Shown here in pieces: positions 1 through 15,000 of a stretch of 64,000 bases of DNA. The DNA lies in the NCBI GenBank assembly GCA_028713125.1, contig JAQTOU010000004.1:246077-310076 (forward strand). Direction: 5' to 3'. The notes under the pieces were generated by a model. It was not told where the DNA came from. It made no database searches and saw only the letters and a program-made list of their open reading frames with translations. The position numbers were made by a program, and so were the translations under genes. The number at the start of each line of letters is the position of its first letter. Position 1 is the first letter of the stretch. This stretch comes from Elusimicrobiales bacterium (GTDB taxonomy: Bacteria > Elusimicrobiota > Elusimicrobia > Elusimicrobiales > UBA9959).

Positions 1-3000
1 CTGAACCAGTACGCCGTGGACAGGGCGCTCAATAACTCCGCCGGGGCTTATTTCTCCACCTTTACTTTCCTGATGGATACTACGGCGCCGGATTCGAAAG
101 TGAGCAACCCGGGCAATAACAGCTTCATCCAGGGCTCCCTGCCGGCCATAACCGGTACCGCGGACGACTCCGTGGAAAATCTGCTGGGGATGACGGACCC
201 CACGCGCAATTACGAGGCGGGCATAGCCGTGCCGGGCGTCCAGGTCTCGCTGCAGCGCCTCAGCGACGATAAATGGTGGGACGAAGGGAACGGCTGGGTG
301 TCCCAGCGCATCTGGCATCCTACGACCTATACCGGGGCCTCCTCCGGAACCTGGACCTACGGCAACCTGGCCGGGGCTATAACCAACAATACCACCTACT
401 ACGCAATAAGCCGGGCTACCGATATCGTCGGCAATATGCAGGTGACTTATACCACAAACTACTTCGCCGGCGACGCCACGCCCCCGAATTCGAGCGCCCT
501 CGTTCCCTCGGGCCTGGTGTCGGCGATAAACTTCGTCAGCGGCACCGCAAGCGATACTTCGCCCGGCGAGCTGCGCAACTCCGGGGTGGTCATGATAGCG
601 CTCAAGAGGGTCAGCGTGCCGCAGGCCTGCTACGACAATTCAGCCGCCCCGGCCGCCCAGTGGACTTCCTGTCCCTCCGGAGGTTACCCAGGCAACCTTC
701 TTTGGTTCTCCACCGCGACCATCAGCGACCCGAAAGGCCAGCCCGGGACCTGGACCTGGGACACCTCGGCGCTGAGCTGGATGAACGACTCTTTCTACGA
801 ATTGAGGGCGCTGGCCCTGGACAAGGCTGGCAATATGCGTGCCTACCCCCTGGAAACCGCGCCGGACGTAGCTTTCCACTTCGTGACGCCTGCCGCCGAT
901 ACAAATATAACCACCCCTGGCAATGAAATGGGCTCAGGCGTCAATATGGGCAACTATAAGAGCACGGACCTCAGCTCCCTTTTGGGGAACGGCTCCAACC
1001 TGCGCTTTAACCTGGCCAATCCCAACAGCTTGCAGATACATTTGAAACGCCTCAAAGAGCCGGCCTCCTGGTGGTTCGAGCCGGACGGCGGCTACTGGCT
1101 GAATACGGACACCTACACTTATACCAATGTCGAGACCGGCTTCGGCAACTGGGGCATGGGCTTTACCGTTTCGAAGTCCTTCTCGGTGGACAATGCCTCC
1201 TACACCTTCACCACTATAGGCTTTAACCCCGCTAACCAGGCGGAGAACCCTCCCACCAACCGCACCGTCATAGTCGACGATACCAAACCTTTGAGCGGGG
1301 TGAGGGTTCCGGGCCAGCAATATATAAATTCCATGGTCACTATAAGCGGCACGGCCTATGACCCGGGCCGCGAGGAACTGCCTGCGCCTGTCCGCGAGGG
1401 TCTCAGCAATGTGTCGATCCTTATACAGAATTACCAGGGCCTGTACTGGAACGGCGGAAAATTCGAGACCCAGATGGCATCCAGCACCATTGCCACCGTC
1501 CTGAATTTCGGAACCCTGGAATGGAGCACGGCCACCCTGATCACCCCGGCGCTGCTGGACGGCAACGAGTACACTATTTACGTCAAGCCGGTGGACAAGG
1601 CCGGCAATGAGCCCGCTTCCAACGAGATGCCCTTCTTCAAAGTGGATTACGATACCGCGCCGCCCAGTTCGGGTTTTACCGTTCCCGGCAATTACGCTAT
1701 CCTGAACTCGCTGCCGTCCATAACCGGCACGGCCGCGGACCCGCTCGGTTCAAACTCTCCGGGCCTGAGGTCGGACCTCGCCCGCGTCGAACTGCAGATC
1801 TACGACAACTTCGCGGCGTTCTGGCATGCGGGCGCTAACACTTTTGTCAACGACATCTCCAGCTTTAATATTGTTTCCGGCCTGAACAGCTGGAGCTATT
1901 CGCACGCTTCGCTGAACCCCGCCCTGCAATCAGGCAGGTTCTATGTGTTCCAGTCCAGGGCTGTCGACAAGGCCGGCAATACCCAGGCCGGTTTCTCCTC
2001 CGGCGTCTCCTCAGTGACCGTCATCTGGGACACCGATAAGCCGCAGTCTTTCATGGTGCTGCCCGTGGAGGGGGGGAACTACAAGCCGTCGGTGCTCGCC
2101 AGCGGAAATGAAATTAACGGAACCTCTTCGGACCTTCCCCTTCCTTTCGTAGGGATGAAGCTGAGCACCACGCAGATAAACCTCTCCTACCTGAGCGATA
2201 ACGTCACCTATTACTGGGACGGCTCCGCTTTCGTCGCCGCCGCTACGGAGGGAGAGGTTATCCAGGACAGTTCCTGGAGGGACACCAATAGTTCGGATAC
2301 CTGGAAATACACCCCCCTGGGCATCGGCAGCTGGGTTTCCGACAAGCCCTATAAACTCCGGGTGCGCGCTTTCGACAAGGCCGGCCCGATGGGAATACAT
2401 GGCGGCAACGAGCAGAACCCGTGGACGGTGGTGAACTTCATCGTCGACAATACGCCGCCGGTCTCCCGCATTTCCACCCCGACGGCGGGCGTCTTCATCC
2501 AGGGCAGCCTGCCCCAGATCTCCGGCACGAGCTATGGCGGCCTGTCGGGGCTGGCGGCCGCCTCCGGCCTTAAGCTGACCATCTCCAACCAGGTGGCCGG
2601 AGACACCTGGTATTGGAACGGGCACATCGCCCAGGGCTGGAGTTCCGGCACGGTTATCGAACTGCCCGTGGATTACACTTCCTCGGCCTCCACTATCACC
2701 TGGACCTACCCGCCGGCCACCTGGGACCCGCCCGCCATCTCCATCGACAACCATGTCTACACCCTTTCCGTGGCCGGCCTGGACAAAGCCGGCAACGCCG
2801 AGACGCCCTCGCCCATAACCGTCACCTCCGACTTCAACTATCCTGTCATCACTATCTCCACGCCCATGGCCGGGGCGAACTCTTTCTACGGCCCCGGCAG
2901 GACTACCGGACAGCTTCTGGGCAGTTCGCTCGACAGCCCCGCCGGCATAGTTCCGCCCATCAGGACGCAGATAGCGGATATCTCGCAGTCCGGGGATTTC

Positions 3001-6000
3001 ACCACCATGCCGAAGTGGAACGGCTCGGCCTGGACGGTGGTGGCCTCCACCTGGCTTGGCGTCGGCAGCCTCGCCCCCTGGTCCTACGCGGAACCTGCGT
3101 GGCCGGACAATAAGCGCTTCAGGATAGAGATGAAGGCCGCCGACTACGCCGCCAACCAGGTTCCTGACGGGACTTATTTGCGCGAATTCATCTACGACGT
3201 GAACAAGCCCTCCAGCACCATCATGGTCCCGCTGGCCGCTTTCCATAATCTCGCGCAGATAACTGTTTCTTCCGGCTCGGCCTCGGATTGGGTCACTTAT
3301 GCCGCCACCCAGGCCATGAGCGGCATCGCGGTGGACGGCGTAGAGGTCCAGATAGCCGTGCAGTCCTCGGGCGATACTTACAACGGGACGGCTTTTACCC
3401 CCGGTTCTTTCTGGCGCAAAGCCGCGATCACGCCCACCGCCCAGAACTATGACGCGGTGCTGACCACGAACATAGTTTCCGGAGTCAGGTGGTCCTACCC
3501 GCGCGCGCCGGATACCTGGCCGCCGGCCGTGCCGCTGACCGAAGGCAGCACCTACACGGTGAGGGCGCGCGCCACGGACCGCTCCTTCAACCAGGAAATT
3601 TACGTCGAGAAGTCTTTCTGCTACGACAACTCCGCGCCCACCACCACTATCGTCATGCCGGGCAACCTCGCCTACACCGCGCTGCCGGTCATTTCAGGCA
3701 CGGTGCTCGAGAGCTACGGCAGCCTTAACCCCGTGGACGGCATCCAGCTGGTCATCCAGCGCGTCGGCAACGACTACTGGAATGGAACGAACTGGGACCC
3801 CGCCGGCTCCTGGAACCCGGCGACGCATTGGCGCAACGCCACTTCTTTCGGCGGCGGCTTCTGGAGCCTGACGGACACGAACCTGGACAACTATTTCAAC
3901 AGCCTCAGGGGCTCGGTTTCCTCCTTCCAGTTCAGGCTGTATATACGCGGCAAAGACCTGGCCGGCAACCAGTCCCGGCCCGGAGTCCTGCCCCCGGCCG
4001 CCCCCGACGCCACTTTCGTGCTGGACCCCGTGCTGCCTACTTCCAAGGTCACTTTCCCGTCCAGCGGCGCCTACCTTAACGCCCCCATAACTTTCCTGGC
4101 CGGCACGGCCTCCGACGTCAGCGGCGGCACGCCCTCGGACCTGGCCAGGGTGAGGGTGCGCTTCTCGCGCCTCGATTCCGCCGGAACGCGCTCTTACTAC
4201 AGCACGCTGAACAGCAACTGGGCCGGCGGCCCGAGCGACTGGCAGTTCGCGGACGTGGACGCCGCGCTCACGCCCTGGACCAGGACGCTGCCGGGCGTCA
4301 CTTTCTACGGTCCGAGCGGCGTAAATAACGCGGACGGCTACCGGTTCGAAATACAGTCGGAGGCCCGCGACGCCACGCAGCCGGATAACGGCGGCCCTAA
4401 TACAGAGGTGCTTTATGCCACCTCCACCTTCCTGATGGATTTCAGCACGCCTACGGCTTTCATACAGCAGCCGGGCCACCTGACCTACCAGCAGACGCTC
4501 GGCGCCATAAGCGGCACCGCCGCTGACCCGGTAGCGGGCGGCGGCATCCCGAGCGGCCTGAAGGCCATCTGGGTGGAGATCTCGGATACCGACAGGAAAC
4601 CGCAGCAGTTCTGGAATTTCAACCTTCCTACGCCCGTCTGGCAGACCGCGTACAGCTCCGGGGCTATAACGGCCGCCACTAACTGGAGCGTCGCGGCGTC
4701 CTCCCTGCCCAATAACACCGCGGACCTCACAAAATCCTGGTCCGTGGGCAGGTCCAGCGCTACTTTCGTGATCAAGGTCAAGGCGCAGGACCGGGCCGGC
4801 AACTACAGCGATTTCAGCCTGAACCAATCCACGTTCACGCTGGACCTGATGCTCCCTATCTCCAAGATCGTCTCTCCCCCGGCCGAGAACGGCTTCTACC
4901 TGGTGGTCAGCAGCGTTATCGGAACGGCCGTCGACTATACTTCAGGCATCTCCAGCGTGCAGGTGCGCATACAGCAGGACCCCTCGCAGGCCCCGGAGAA
5001 CACCTGCACCGACACCAGCATCAACGGTTATTACTATAACGGCTCCAACTGGCAGCCGGGCGAGAGCTGGCAGGGAGTTACCACCTACGATGCGGGAACC
5101 AGCTCCTGGACCTATAACACCTCCGCCGTGGTCTTCAGGGCCTATTGCTACTATGTGATAAGGTCCAGCGCCTCGGATAATATGACCAACGGCGAAAACC
5201 CGTGGGGCTCGCGCCGCTTCAGGTTCATGCCGCCGCCGGCGGCTACCCGCGTGAACCTGCCGGAAAACCTGAAGTATTACAAATCGCTCACTACCGTGAG
5301 CGGCACGGCCAACGCGGACACCAAGCGCGTCGGGCTTGAGCTCAGGCGCCTGAGCGACAACTGGTACTGGGATTTCAACAGCGCCTGGCAGCTGTCGCTC
5401 TCGAGCGTGGCTATCACGCCTTTGCCCGACCATAGCTGGAGCCAGAGCGCCTCGCTGCCCCAGTTCCTGAGCGGCTCTTCCTATACTTTCCGCTCGGTGG
5501 GTATCAGCTTCTCCGAAGTTTACGAGGGCGGCCCGGTGGTCAATACCGTCTACTTCGACACGGCCCCGCCCACGGCCCTGGTGCAGCTGCCGTCGGCCGC
5601 GCAGTTGTACTACAAGTCCATCCCGAAGCTTGGCGGCCTGGCCCAGGACCCTCCCGGCGTCTCCCCGCCCGCTTCCGGCATCGGCAAGGTCTGGGCGGAA
5701 CTTTACGCCGTCAACGGCCCGGATATCTCCAAATACTGGGATAACGCCACCAACTCCTTCACCGCCTCCTGGAACCAGGCGGGGAACCAGGGCAGCTATT
5801 ACGTTGCGGTCTCCTCGTGGGAATACGCGGTTTCCTTCCCTACCGCCGCGTACGCCAACGGCGCGCAATACCGCGTGCGCGCCAAATCCCTGGATAATAC
5901 CTACAGCAACAGCACGCTGGAAGGCATCGAGTCCGAATTCTCCGACGTCAACCTGGTCTTCAATTTCGACGTCACGGTGCCTACCGCCGTGGTCACGTCG

Positions 6001-9000
6001 GTGACGCCGGGGCAGAGGCGCTCCGGGGTCAGCGCGGCCAGCGGCACGCTTACCGAGGAGAACGTCCTGGCGAACTCTATCGGCTACCAGCCGGGCATGC
6101 AGATCCAGGGCGTGAAGGTCGGGATCAAGTACAATAATTTCAACCAGTACTGGGACCATCTCTCGGGCTGGCAGCCCGCCCCCGCGGTCTGGCCCGCCGC
6201 TTCCATCTATCAGTCTTCCTGGTCCTACACCAATATGCCGGTCTGGGCGGACGACGGGTCCTACACTATCTGGGCCGAGGCCACCGACAAAGCCGGCAAC
6301 GTCCAGACCAACTTTACCGGCAACGGCTCCTCGGTGACTTTCACCGTGGACAAGGCCGCCCCGGCGCTCGCGGTGCTCGTCCCGGCCGCCAATTCAAAGA
6401 TCTCGTCCGTGGTCTCGCTGACCGGCACCGCCGACGACCCGAATTGGCTGACCAATTCCGGCATAGCCGGCGCCTCCAATATACAGGCCCAGGTCTCCTA
6501 CCTGTCCGGCGCGGACACTTACTATTTCGACAACGCGGCCGCCTTCTCCTCCTCCACGCTGAACGATACCAACTCCTGGTATAATGCCGGCGTGTGGACC
6601 CCGCAGGGCCCGTCCTCCGGAACCTGGATCTACCAGCCCGCCGGCCTGTCGGGCGCTATGGTGCCGGATAAAGTCTACCGGTTCAGGGCGCGCGCGCAGG
6701 ACAATGCAGTGCCCGTACCCAACCCCGCCTCGCTGATGGCTAACGTCGTAACCAACGCCAATGTGATCTACGACGTCACCAAGCCCGTCTCCAGGATAAT
6801 CTACCCGCGGGAAGGCCTGAAGATAAAGGCGAGCAACTGGGCGACGGTCACAGGCACCGCCGTGGACAATTTGGCCGGTATTTCGGCTCTGAGCCAGCTT
6901 GTGGTCAGCATAGCCGAGGTCTCGCCCGCGGCCGCTCACTGGGACGGCCTTGCGGGTCCCGGGACTTTCACCGCCACTTCCGAAGTCTTCAGACAGCTCG
7001 GCGAGGCCACCCTGGGCGCGGCTTATGCCGGCGGCAACTGGAGCTTCAACGCGCCCGCGCTGCGCGACGGTTATACATACCTGATGAAAGTGCGCGCTTC
7101 GGACGATGTTTCCCCGCCCAACACGGAAACGGCGATATCATCCATAACCTTTACTTACGACACTACGCCTCCGGCCGCGGCCATCCTCTATCCCTACAGC
7201 CTGCCCGACCTGCGCGCCAATATCAAAGCCCTGACTTCTGTCAGCGGCACGGCCTATGAGCAGTTCGGCATCAAATCCGCCTCCATCTCCGTGCAAGAGG
7301 CCGATACGCTGCTTTACTACGACGAGTATGCGGTTCCTATCCCCACTTTCAGCTCGGTAACGCAGAAATGGCTGACCGCGGCCATCTCCGGCACAGGGCC
7401 CGCTTACACCTGGAGCGTGGCGGCGCCGCCTCCGCTTACGGATAATAAGAATTACAATATCCAGGTCACGGCCGACGATGTGGCCGGCAACCTCCTGACG
7501 CCGCCTTCCGCCACCGTGGTGCGCTTCGATATCGCGAAGCCCCTTTCAAACCCCACGCTGCCGCTCAACGGGGATTTCCTTAACGCCCTTGTTTCGGTGA
7601 GCGGGACCGCGCAGGACGTCAATTCCAACCCGTCGGGCATGGTGGGCGGCTCGGCCGCTACGCAGATAAAGATCCAGCGCCCCGACGGGCAGTACTGGAC
7701 CGGTTCCACCTGGGGCCTGGAAACCTGGCTGCCGTCCTCCGCCGGCCTGAACTGGACCAAGAACACGGACCTGCCGCCTTCGGACAATAATACCGGGCTG
7801 CAGGACGGGTTGCTCTATACCGTAATGACGCGCGCCTATGACGTGGCCGGCAATACGCAGAGCGTCATCCTCGCCGGGAACTCCTTTACTTTCGACGTCT
7901 CCAGCCCCACTGCCTTCGTCTCGCTTCCTTTCAACAATACCAGGAAGATCACTCTCCCGCTGATCACCGGTACGGCCGCTGACGTTTTTAATACCAATTT
8001 CCCGCAGATACGCATCTACGACGCGACGCTTAATTATGCGTGGATGGGGGGTACCGGCAACTGTGGCGGCGTGACTCTGCCCGGCTGGGTTAACACAGTG
8101 TGTTCCGCCAGCCTGGATGTCTGGAACGTGGCGGTCGGATCCTCCTCCGTAGGCGGCAGCTTTAACTGGAGTTATGATACGTCCTCCCTGCCCTGGCCCA
8201 ACCGCGACGGCGCGCTGCGTGTGGACGTTAAAGCCACGGACCGCGCCGGCAATTATTCGGTGGCCTCCTCCACTTTCAGTTTCGACGACGTCGCGCCGGT
8301 CTCGCTCGTGACTTACCCGCCGGTGAACGGCACGCTTTATTCCTCCATGACGGCGATAAGCGGGACCTCTTACGACCAGACCTCTCCAATAAGCAATGTG
8401 AATATCCGCATGTGGTACCTGTCCGGGCCGACTACCTATTACTGGCAGCCCGTCGTTCCCCACTGGTCGGCTTCCGACACGGGCTGGTGGTCGATAGCGA
8501 GCGCGCCCGGCTCCAAGGCCACGCCCAACCCCTGGGCCTATAACGACGCCAGCTTCGACTTCAACAATCCCGGCGCGGCTACTTTTGCCTGGAAGGAAGG
8601 AACGCACGACGGCGGCAACGGCAAGACTTTCTACATAGTGACCAAGGCCAGGGACGGCACGACCAATGACGAAGTCTCCCTGACCACCCGCACTTTCGTG
8701 TTCGATAACGTGCCCCCGGTATCGGCGCCCGTGATGCCAGGCATCGACACTTCTTATAACACCATGCCCCTCATCTGGGGCACCTCCATGGACGCGGTGA
8801 CCACGGTGGCCAGCGCGAAGATCTCTATCAGGAGCGAGAACGAGCCCGGCGGCGCGAAGTACTTCGATGGCTCGGCCTTCCTCAATACGAACGAGACCTG
8901 GCTGCCGATCCTGCCGCAGAACCTTTTCCAGTCTTCGTGGACTTACTCGCCCACGCTGCTGACCTTCACTACGGGTTATCATTACGTTATCAAGTCTTCC

Positions 9001-12000
9001 GCCACCGATTCGATTGGCAATGTGCAGAGCATCGTAGGAGCGTCCCGCTTCCTCTGGGATACCACCGAGCCGCAGTCGGCCGTGGTCACACCCGTCAATA
9101 CGGCCGTGTATAATGACAATAAGGCGATCCTCGGCAATGCCTCTGATACCGGTTTTACCAACGGCATAAACGGAACCGGTTCCGGTGTCTATCCGGACCA
9201 GCCCTGGCACCGCGGCAAAGTGGAGACGCTGGTCTTCAGGGATACCGCGCCTTTCGTCCTCCCGGCCCTCGGGCCCATAAACTCCGGCGGCTACGACGAT
9301 ACGGGCTATTTCTGGAACGGTTCCACCTGGACGCCGTCCTCAGGGGTCCCCGTCTGGACGCAGGGCCAGTTCACCGATACCCTGGGCAACTGGCAGTATA
9401 CGGGCCTGGTCTGCGATAACGACGTCGAGCGCGCCGCCCATACCTGCTGGGTGCGCGGCGAGCCTTACGTCTCGTGGGTGCGCGTCACCGATAATGCCGG
9501 TAATGTGGAGAGTATAGTCGACCAAGGCCCCAAGTTCTATATCGCCGCCCCGGCCCAGAGCTTCGAAGTTACAATGTGCCAGGATTCCGCCTGCAACACG
9601 ATAATAAACAGCGCCGTGGCGGGCTCCGACGTCTATCTGCAGGTAAGGGCCATGGACGGACTGAACGGCTCCGGCCAGACCGCCGCCGCATACAACGGCA
9701 CCGTCAATTATTATGTGGATGGCGTTCCCGGCGGCCCCGAGGTCATGGACAATAATTCTTCTCCGGATAACCTTACCGGCTTGCCGATGACCCACACTTT
9801 CGTGATCGGCGACTACGGTATCTATACCGCCCCGCTGCGCCTGCGCAAGGCCGCGGTCCGCACGCTGCGCACCGAGGACCGCGACAATCCGGCTATCTTC
9901 GGCTCCAAGAACGTGACCGTGTCCCCGACCACCGCGGATCGCGTGCAGGTCATAGCCGATCTGGACAATGCCGGCCAGCTGCCGGCCCCCGGCCGCACCG
10001 AGGCCGGCGTGGAAGGCAGCACCGGCACGCCGCGCACCAAGACCGCCGGAACCAGCGTGCCATTCCTGATGCAGGTCACCGACATGTACTGGAACCTGGT
10101 GGTGTCCTCCTACGCCCACGTCTACGTGACCGACACCGATCCGAACAATAATAACCTGTCGCCGGACGGCTATGTCAATTTCACCGGCTCCACTACCATC
10201 TCCAGGACCTTCGTTTCGGCCAGCTACTCCGGCTGGAACGTGCTTGCCTCCAGCCAGGGACTTATCACCGGCAATATGCGCAACCCGTCCTCCAATGTGC
10301 CGGTGATCGCGAATACCGCGGACCGCCTGCTCGCGCTGTTCCCGGGTGAAGACCGCGTCCAGGGCAAGTTCGACGCGCAGCCTTACGGCAAGTCGGGGAC
10401 CATCGCCCCGCTGCTGGCCGGAACCACTTTCCAGACCAGGGTTTACGGCGTGGATGAATTCTATAATACCGACCTCACGGCCAACTTCAAGATCTTCGCC
10501 TCCATTCCCACGGACCCGTACGATACCAACCCGTCGTCCTATACCCTGGCGGGGGGCAGCACGACCGTCAGCTTCAACCCCGTGGTGGCCGGAACGCAGA
10601 CCATAAAGGTGGAGAGCCAGGCCCTGCTTCTGAGCGGCGGAACTTCCGTGTATTTCACGCCGGACCCGGTGACGGTGTGGTGGAACCGCCCGGTCAAGCT
10701 GCACCTTATAGCCCCTCCCGGCCAGGGCCTGCTGTCCGGCCTGCCTCCTTACGGCGCCAATCCCTCGCCCGGCGGCAAATCCGGCGCCCCGGCCGCGCTG
10801 ACCGCAGGCGACACCGCCCAGATGACGGTTTACCTGGTGGACCAGTACTATAACGTGGTGAAGGGCACCACGCCCTTCATGGCCGTATCCTCCAATACGC
10901 CCAATGTCCAGATAGATTTCATCGGCGACGATAATATACAGCTGCGCGGGATGCACCCGACTCCCTACCAGCGCAGCCTGATCGACGGTACCACTAATTT
11001 CACCGTGATCCCGGTGACGCGCAACCAGTCGGCCGGCCTTTCCGTCCGGGTGACTGGCTTCGGCGGTATCGGAACGCAGTTCAGCACCGATACGGTCAGC
11101 GGCATAATCGTCAACCCGGCCCCCGCCAAGAAATTGCTTCTGATGGTTCCCAACGAGACCGTGGCCGAGGGCATAGGCGAAGGCAAGACAGGCACGGCCG
11201 GCCCGCTGATAGCCGGCACCACCTACACTATAACTGTCAGGTCCGTGGACGTCTTCGGCAACCTAGCCAACGACGGGCGCAGCGTGAAGCTTCTATCCAA
11301 CGACATCTACGCCGTGATGCCGCCCGCCCAGCTGCTCGACAGCGGCGCCGCCGATATAACGGGCTTCGTTCCCAGCGCCGCTACCTCTAACCTGGTGATA
11401 GACGCCATCGACTTCGACAATACGACGCCCAAGCTTGCCACCAGCACGGATTCCGGCATAACAGTGAACCCCGGGCCGGCTTCGCGCCTGATAGTTCTGC
11501 TGCCCACCCAGTACCTGGTGCCCGGCAAAGTCGTTCCTCCCTACGGCGTGGCCGGGGCTATTTCCACCCAGACGGCCAGCATCTATTTCAACGCCGAGGT
11601 TTACGCGGCCGATACCCGCTATAACAGGGTTCCGGACCCCGCCCTCGACAAGACCATCCGCGTGACCTCCAACGATCCGTTCAGCCCCTCGCTCGGAGAC
11701 TTCACTATGGTGGACGGCAGCGCCGCCGTGAGCAATATCTCCCTGAGGACGGCCGGCGCGAGGACGATCACCGTCGCCGATTACAACCCGGCCAGCAATC
11801 CGCTCGGAACCACCGTGAGCGGAGGCCTCCTGCTCGATCCTTACGTGCCCACCAGGCTGCGGGCGATGATCCCCGGCGAGAACCGCGTCAGCGGGTCCGT
11901 CACTAACGGCCGTTCCGGCAGCGATATAGGCCAGCAGGCGGGCTTCCCCTTCACCGTTACCGTGGACATCACCGACTATGCCTGGAACCTTACGCCCGGC

Positions 12001-15000
12001 GCCACCCAGGAAGTCCGCCTTGTTTCCGTCAATGACCCCCAGGCCCTGATCGCGCCCGCCTCCCAGGTCATAACCGGCTCCGCCACTTTCACCGTGACGC
12101 CGATAAGGGCCGGCAATACCGTCTTCAGGGCCGAGGCCGTCTCACCGGGCCCGCCGACCATGGCCGGCGCTTTCGACCTCGCCACTTCCATCCATGTGGT
12201 GCCCGGAGTTCCTCGCCGCCTGCTCCTGATAATGCCTTCGGCTTCGGGAGAGACTTTCAGCCAGGTCTCCGCTACCGGGCGCGGCGGCCAGCCTACGGTG
12301 AAGACGGCCGGCACCGATTTCTCCGTGCAGGTGGGCGTTATCGACGATTACTTCAACCTTGTGCCCGGCAAACCCGCGGATATAACCGTCAATACGCCCA
12401 CGGACCCCTATGCGCTGCCCGTGGCCACCGCGTCCATAAATACCGCTTCGGGCTATTCCGACCTGATCCTGGTTAATATGCGCACCGCCGCCACTCATTA
12501 CCTGACCGTCACCGCCGACTCCTCATCGGGCCTGAACCCGGAGCCCCAGTCCTCGACCTTTACCGTGCGGCCCGCGAAACCCATGGGCCTGCAGCTGCTG
12601 ATGCCTGGCGAGCAGGCCGACCCCGGCTCGGGCAATTATCCGGCCGGAGGGAAAAAGGCCCTGGCCCCGCCTAATACCCAGACGGCCGGCGCTGGCCTTA
12701 ACGCCACCGTGAACCTGGTCGACCGCTATATGAACGTCTATAAAGACCTCTCGGTCGGGCCCACGGTCTATGTCGTGACCTCGGACATCTATGACATAGA
12801 CTTCGACAGCGCGCCCCTGAACTACGGGACCCGGCAGATACCGCTCAATTTGGTCACCAAGACCAATCTGGCCTCGGCCAAGGTGTTCCCGGTCGACGCT
12901 TCCGATAACTACGACTGTTCGGAGAACCCTGGCGGGGCCTGTCTCTCGGACGACGCGGCGGCCAAGGTCTCTTTCAAGGTTTACGCCTCCACCGCCGTGC
13001 GCCTCGAGGTCGTTCTCCCGGGCCAGTCCCTGGTGGAAGGCAAGTGCGCGATAAGCCCTCCCTGCCGCAACACCTCCGCCACCCTTACGTGGCCCGGGCG
13101 CAGCGGCCCGCCCTCCCAGCACACCATAGGCGGCGGCGCCCTGTTCGCCGGGGTCTACCTGACCGATATCTTCTTTAACAGGGCGACGGAGGCCACGGAC
13201 GCGGGGCAGGACACCAACCCGGTAGCCGCCATGCCGGAGGTGCGCGTCGCTCTGCCCGGCGACCCGCACGCCGGCGTTCCCGACGTCCAGACGCTTTCCA
13301 ACGGCAGCGCGGTGTTCTCCATCAGCCCGCGCGTCTCCATCACTACCTACACCGTGCTGGCCGCGACCTCCGCGGCCTCCGCGGCGGGCACGGAGCTTTA
13401 TAATTCCGGGATCTCCACGCTGACCGTCAATCCCGGCCCGGCGGTCAGCATGGGTTACGTGGTTACCTCCACCACCGTGGTGGCCGGCATACCTTTCTCG
13501 GCGGAGCTGTCCGTGCGCGACTCCTACGGCAATATCTGTTCCACCGGCCCTAACGTTTACCTCGGCACCGTGACTTTCGTGGTCACCGACCAGGTAAAGA
13601 GCCTGCAGGACCCGAGCCTCACGCAGGCTACCACCATCTACTCCTACTCCGATTACGGCGTAAAGAACCTCGTGAACTGGTTCGTTCTGCGGAAGGCCGG
13701 CCCGGATACGATCGGGGCGCATGACTCGTTCTTTACCACCATCAAAGTGGACCCGCCGCTGGCCATCGGCGTGATCCCCGGCCCGCCCATGATCTACCGC
13801 GTCACTCCGAACGCGGACGAAGAGGTTCCCGCCGGCAAGGCGGACAGCCGCGCCGTGCGCGAGCTGACGGGCCAGCTCGCCGACTCCTTCGACAACGACA
13901 TCCCCTCGGCCGGGCTGCCGGCTTACGTGATGATGGGCCGGGTTTACGGCTCCACCGGCACCCTCAAGTACTGGGACACTCAGTGGAAGGACGTGGGTGT
14001 CTCGACGCTTATCTATACTTCGACTTCGGGCCAGGTGGGCATTTCGCCCAAGCTCGGTTACCAGGTTTCGAGCAAGTCCGGGGACTGGGCCCGCGTCTGG
14101 ATAGGTACCACCACGGTTCCCGCCAGCCAGGCCGCTTATGACAACTACGCCGCGGCCAGGCAGAACCTCAGCGGCGTGCTTACTACCACAGGCGGCGACC
14201 CGTCCAAACTGGTCCTGGTGCCAAACGCCGGAGACACGGATATAAAGGCCGAGGCCAATGTCGGCATAAACGAGATGGCCGGGACCGGCGCGCTGTTCAC
14301 GGTGGAGCGCCGCGACGATTTCGACAATGTGACCAAGCAGGGCGAGACCGGGGTTTACCTGGGCCTCCCCGCCGACCAGGTGGCGGTGCATACCGGGCTG
14401 GGCCGGACCATGGCCACTTTCGGCAACGTCGGGGACTATGGTTTCCGCGACTTCGGCGACAACGAGTTCGTTTCCGCGGTGATCATCCCGATAAACAAGA
14501 CCAGGGCCTCCTTCCGCTATAAAGACAGGACTTCCTCCTACTCCGGCGTGGACCCCGCGACCAACGACTACGAGGACGGCAGGCCCGGCTACTGGCAGCT
14601 GGAGGCCCGCTCCGGCGCCATGCAGCCGGCCATCCACCAGCTGCGCCTTACCCCGCAGGCCATTTCCCAGGTGGCTTTCGGCAATGCGCCCCGCTCCATG
14701 ACGGCCGGGAAGCTGACCGACAGGTTCCTCGACCTGCAGATCTTCAAGGCCGAGCTGCGCGACATGTTCGACAATCCGTCGGTGGCCACGGCGCCGGTGA
14801 CGATAGTGCTGTCTACCTTTACGCGCCAGCCCTCGCTCATCAACGACTCTTTCTCATTCTCCGCGTCAAGCAGGGTTTCCGGCGCCTTCCCGCCGGTGTT
14901 CGCGTCCACGATCACTACCCTGGATATACCGCTCAATGTCTACTCCGCCACTTTCTACTATCTTGATACCACGGCCTCCAGCGTCTACCCCTCCTCGGCG

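Noticed and set aside
16..18. GTG at base 16 as the start of the giant gene
   Set aside because: The frame is open from base 1 with in-family sequence (AVDRALNNSAG mirrors the internal AxDKAGN motif), so the start is upstream of the window.
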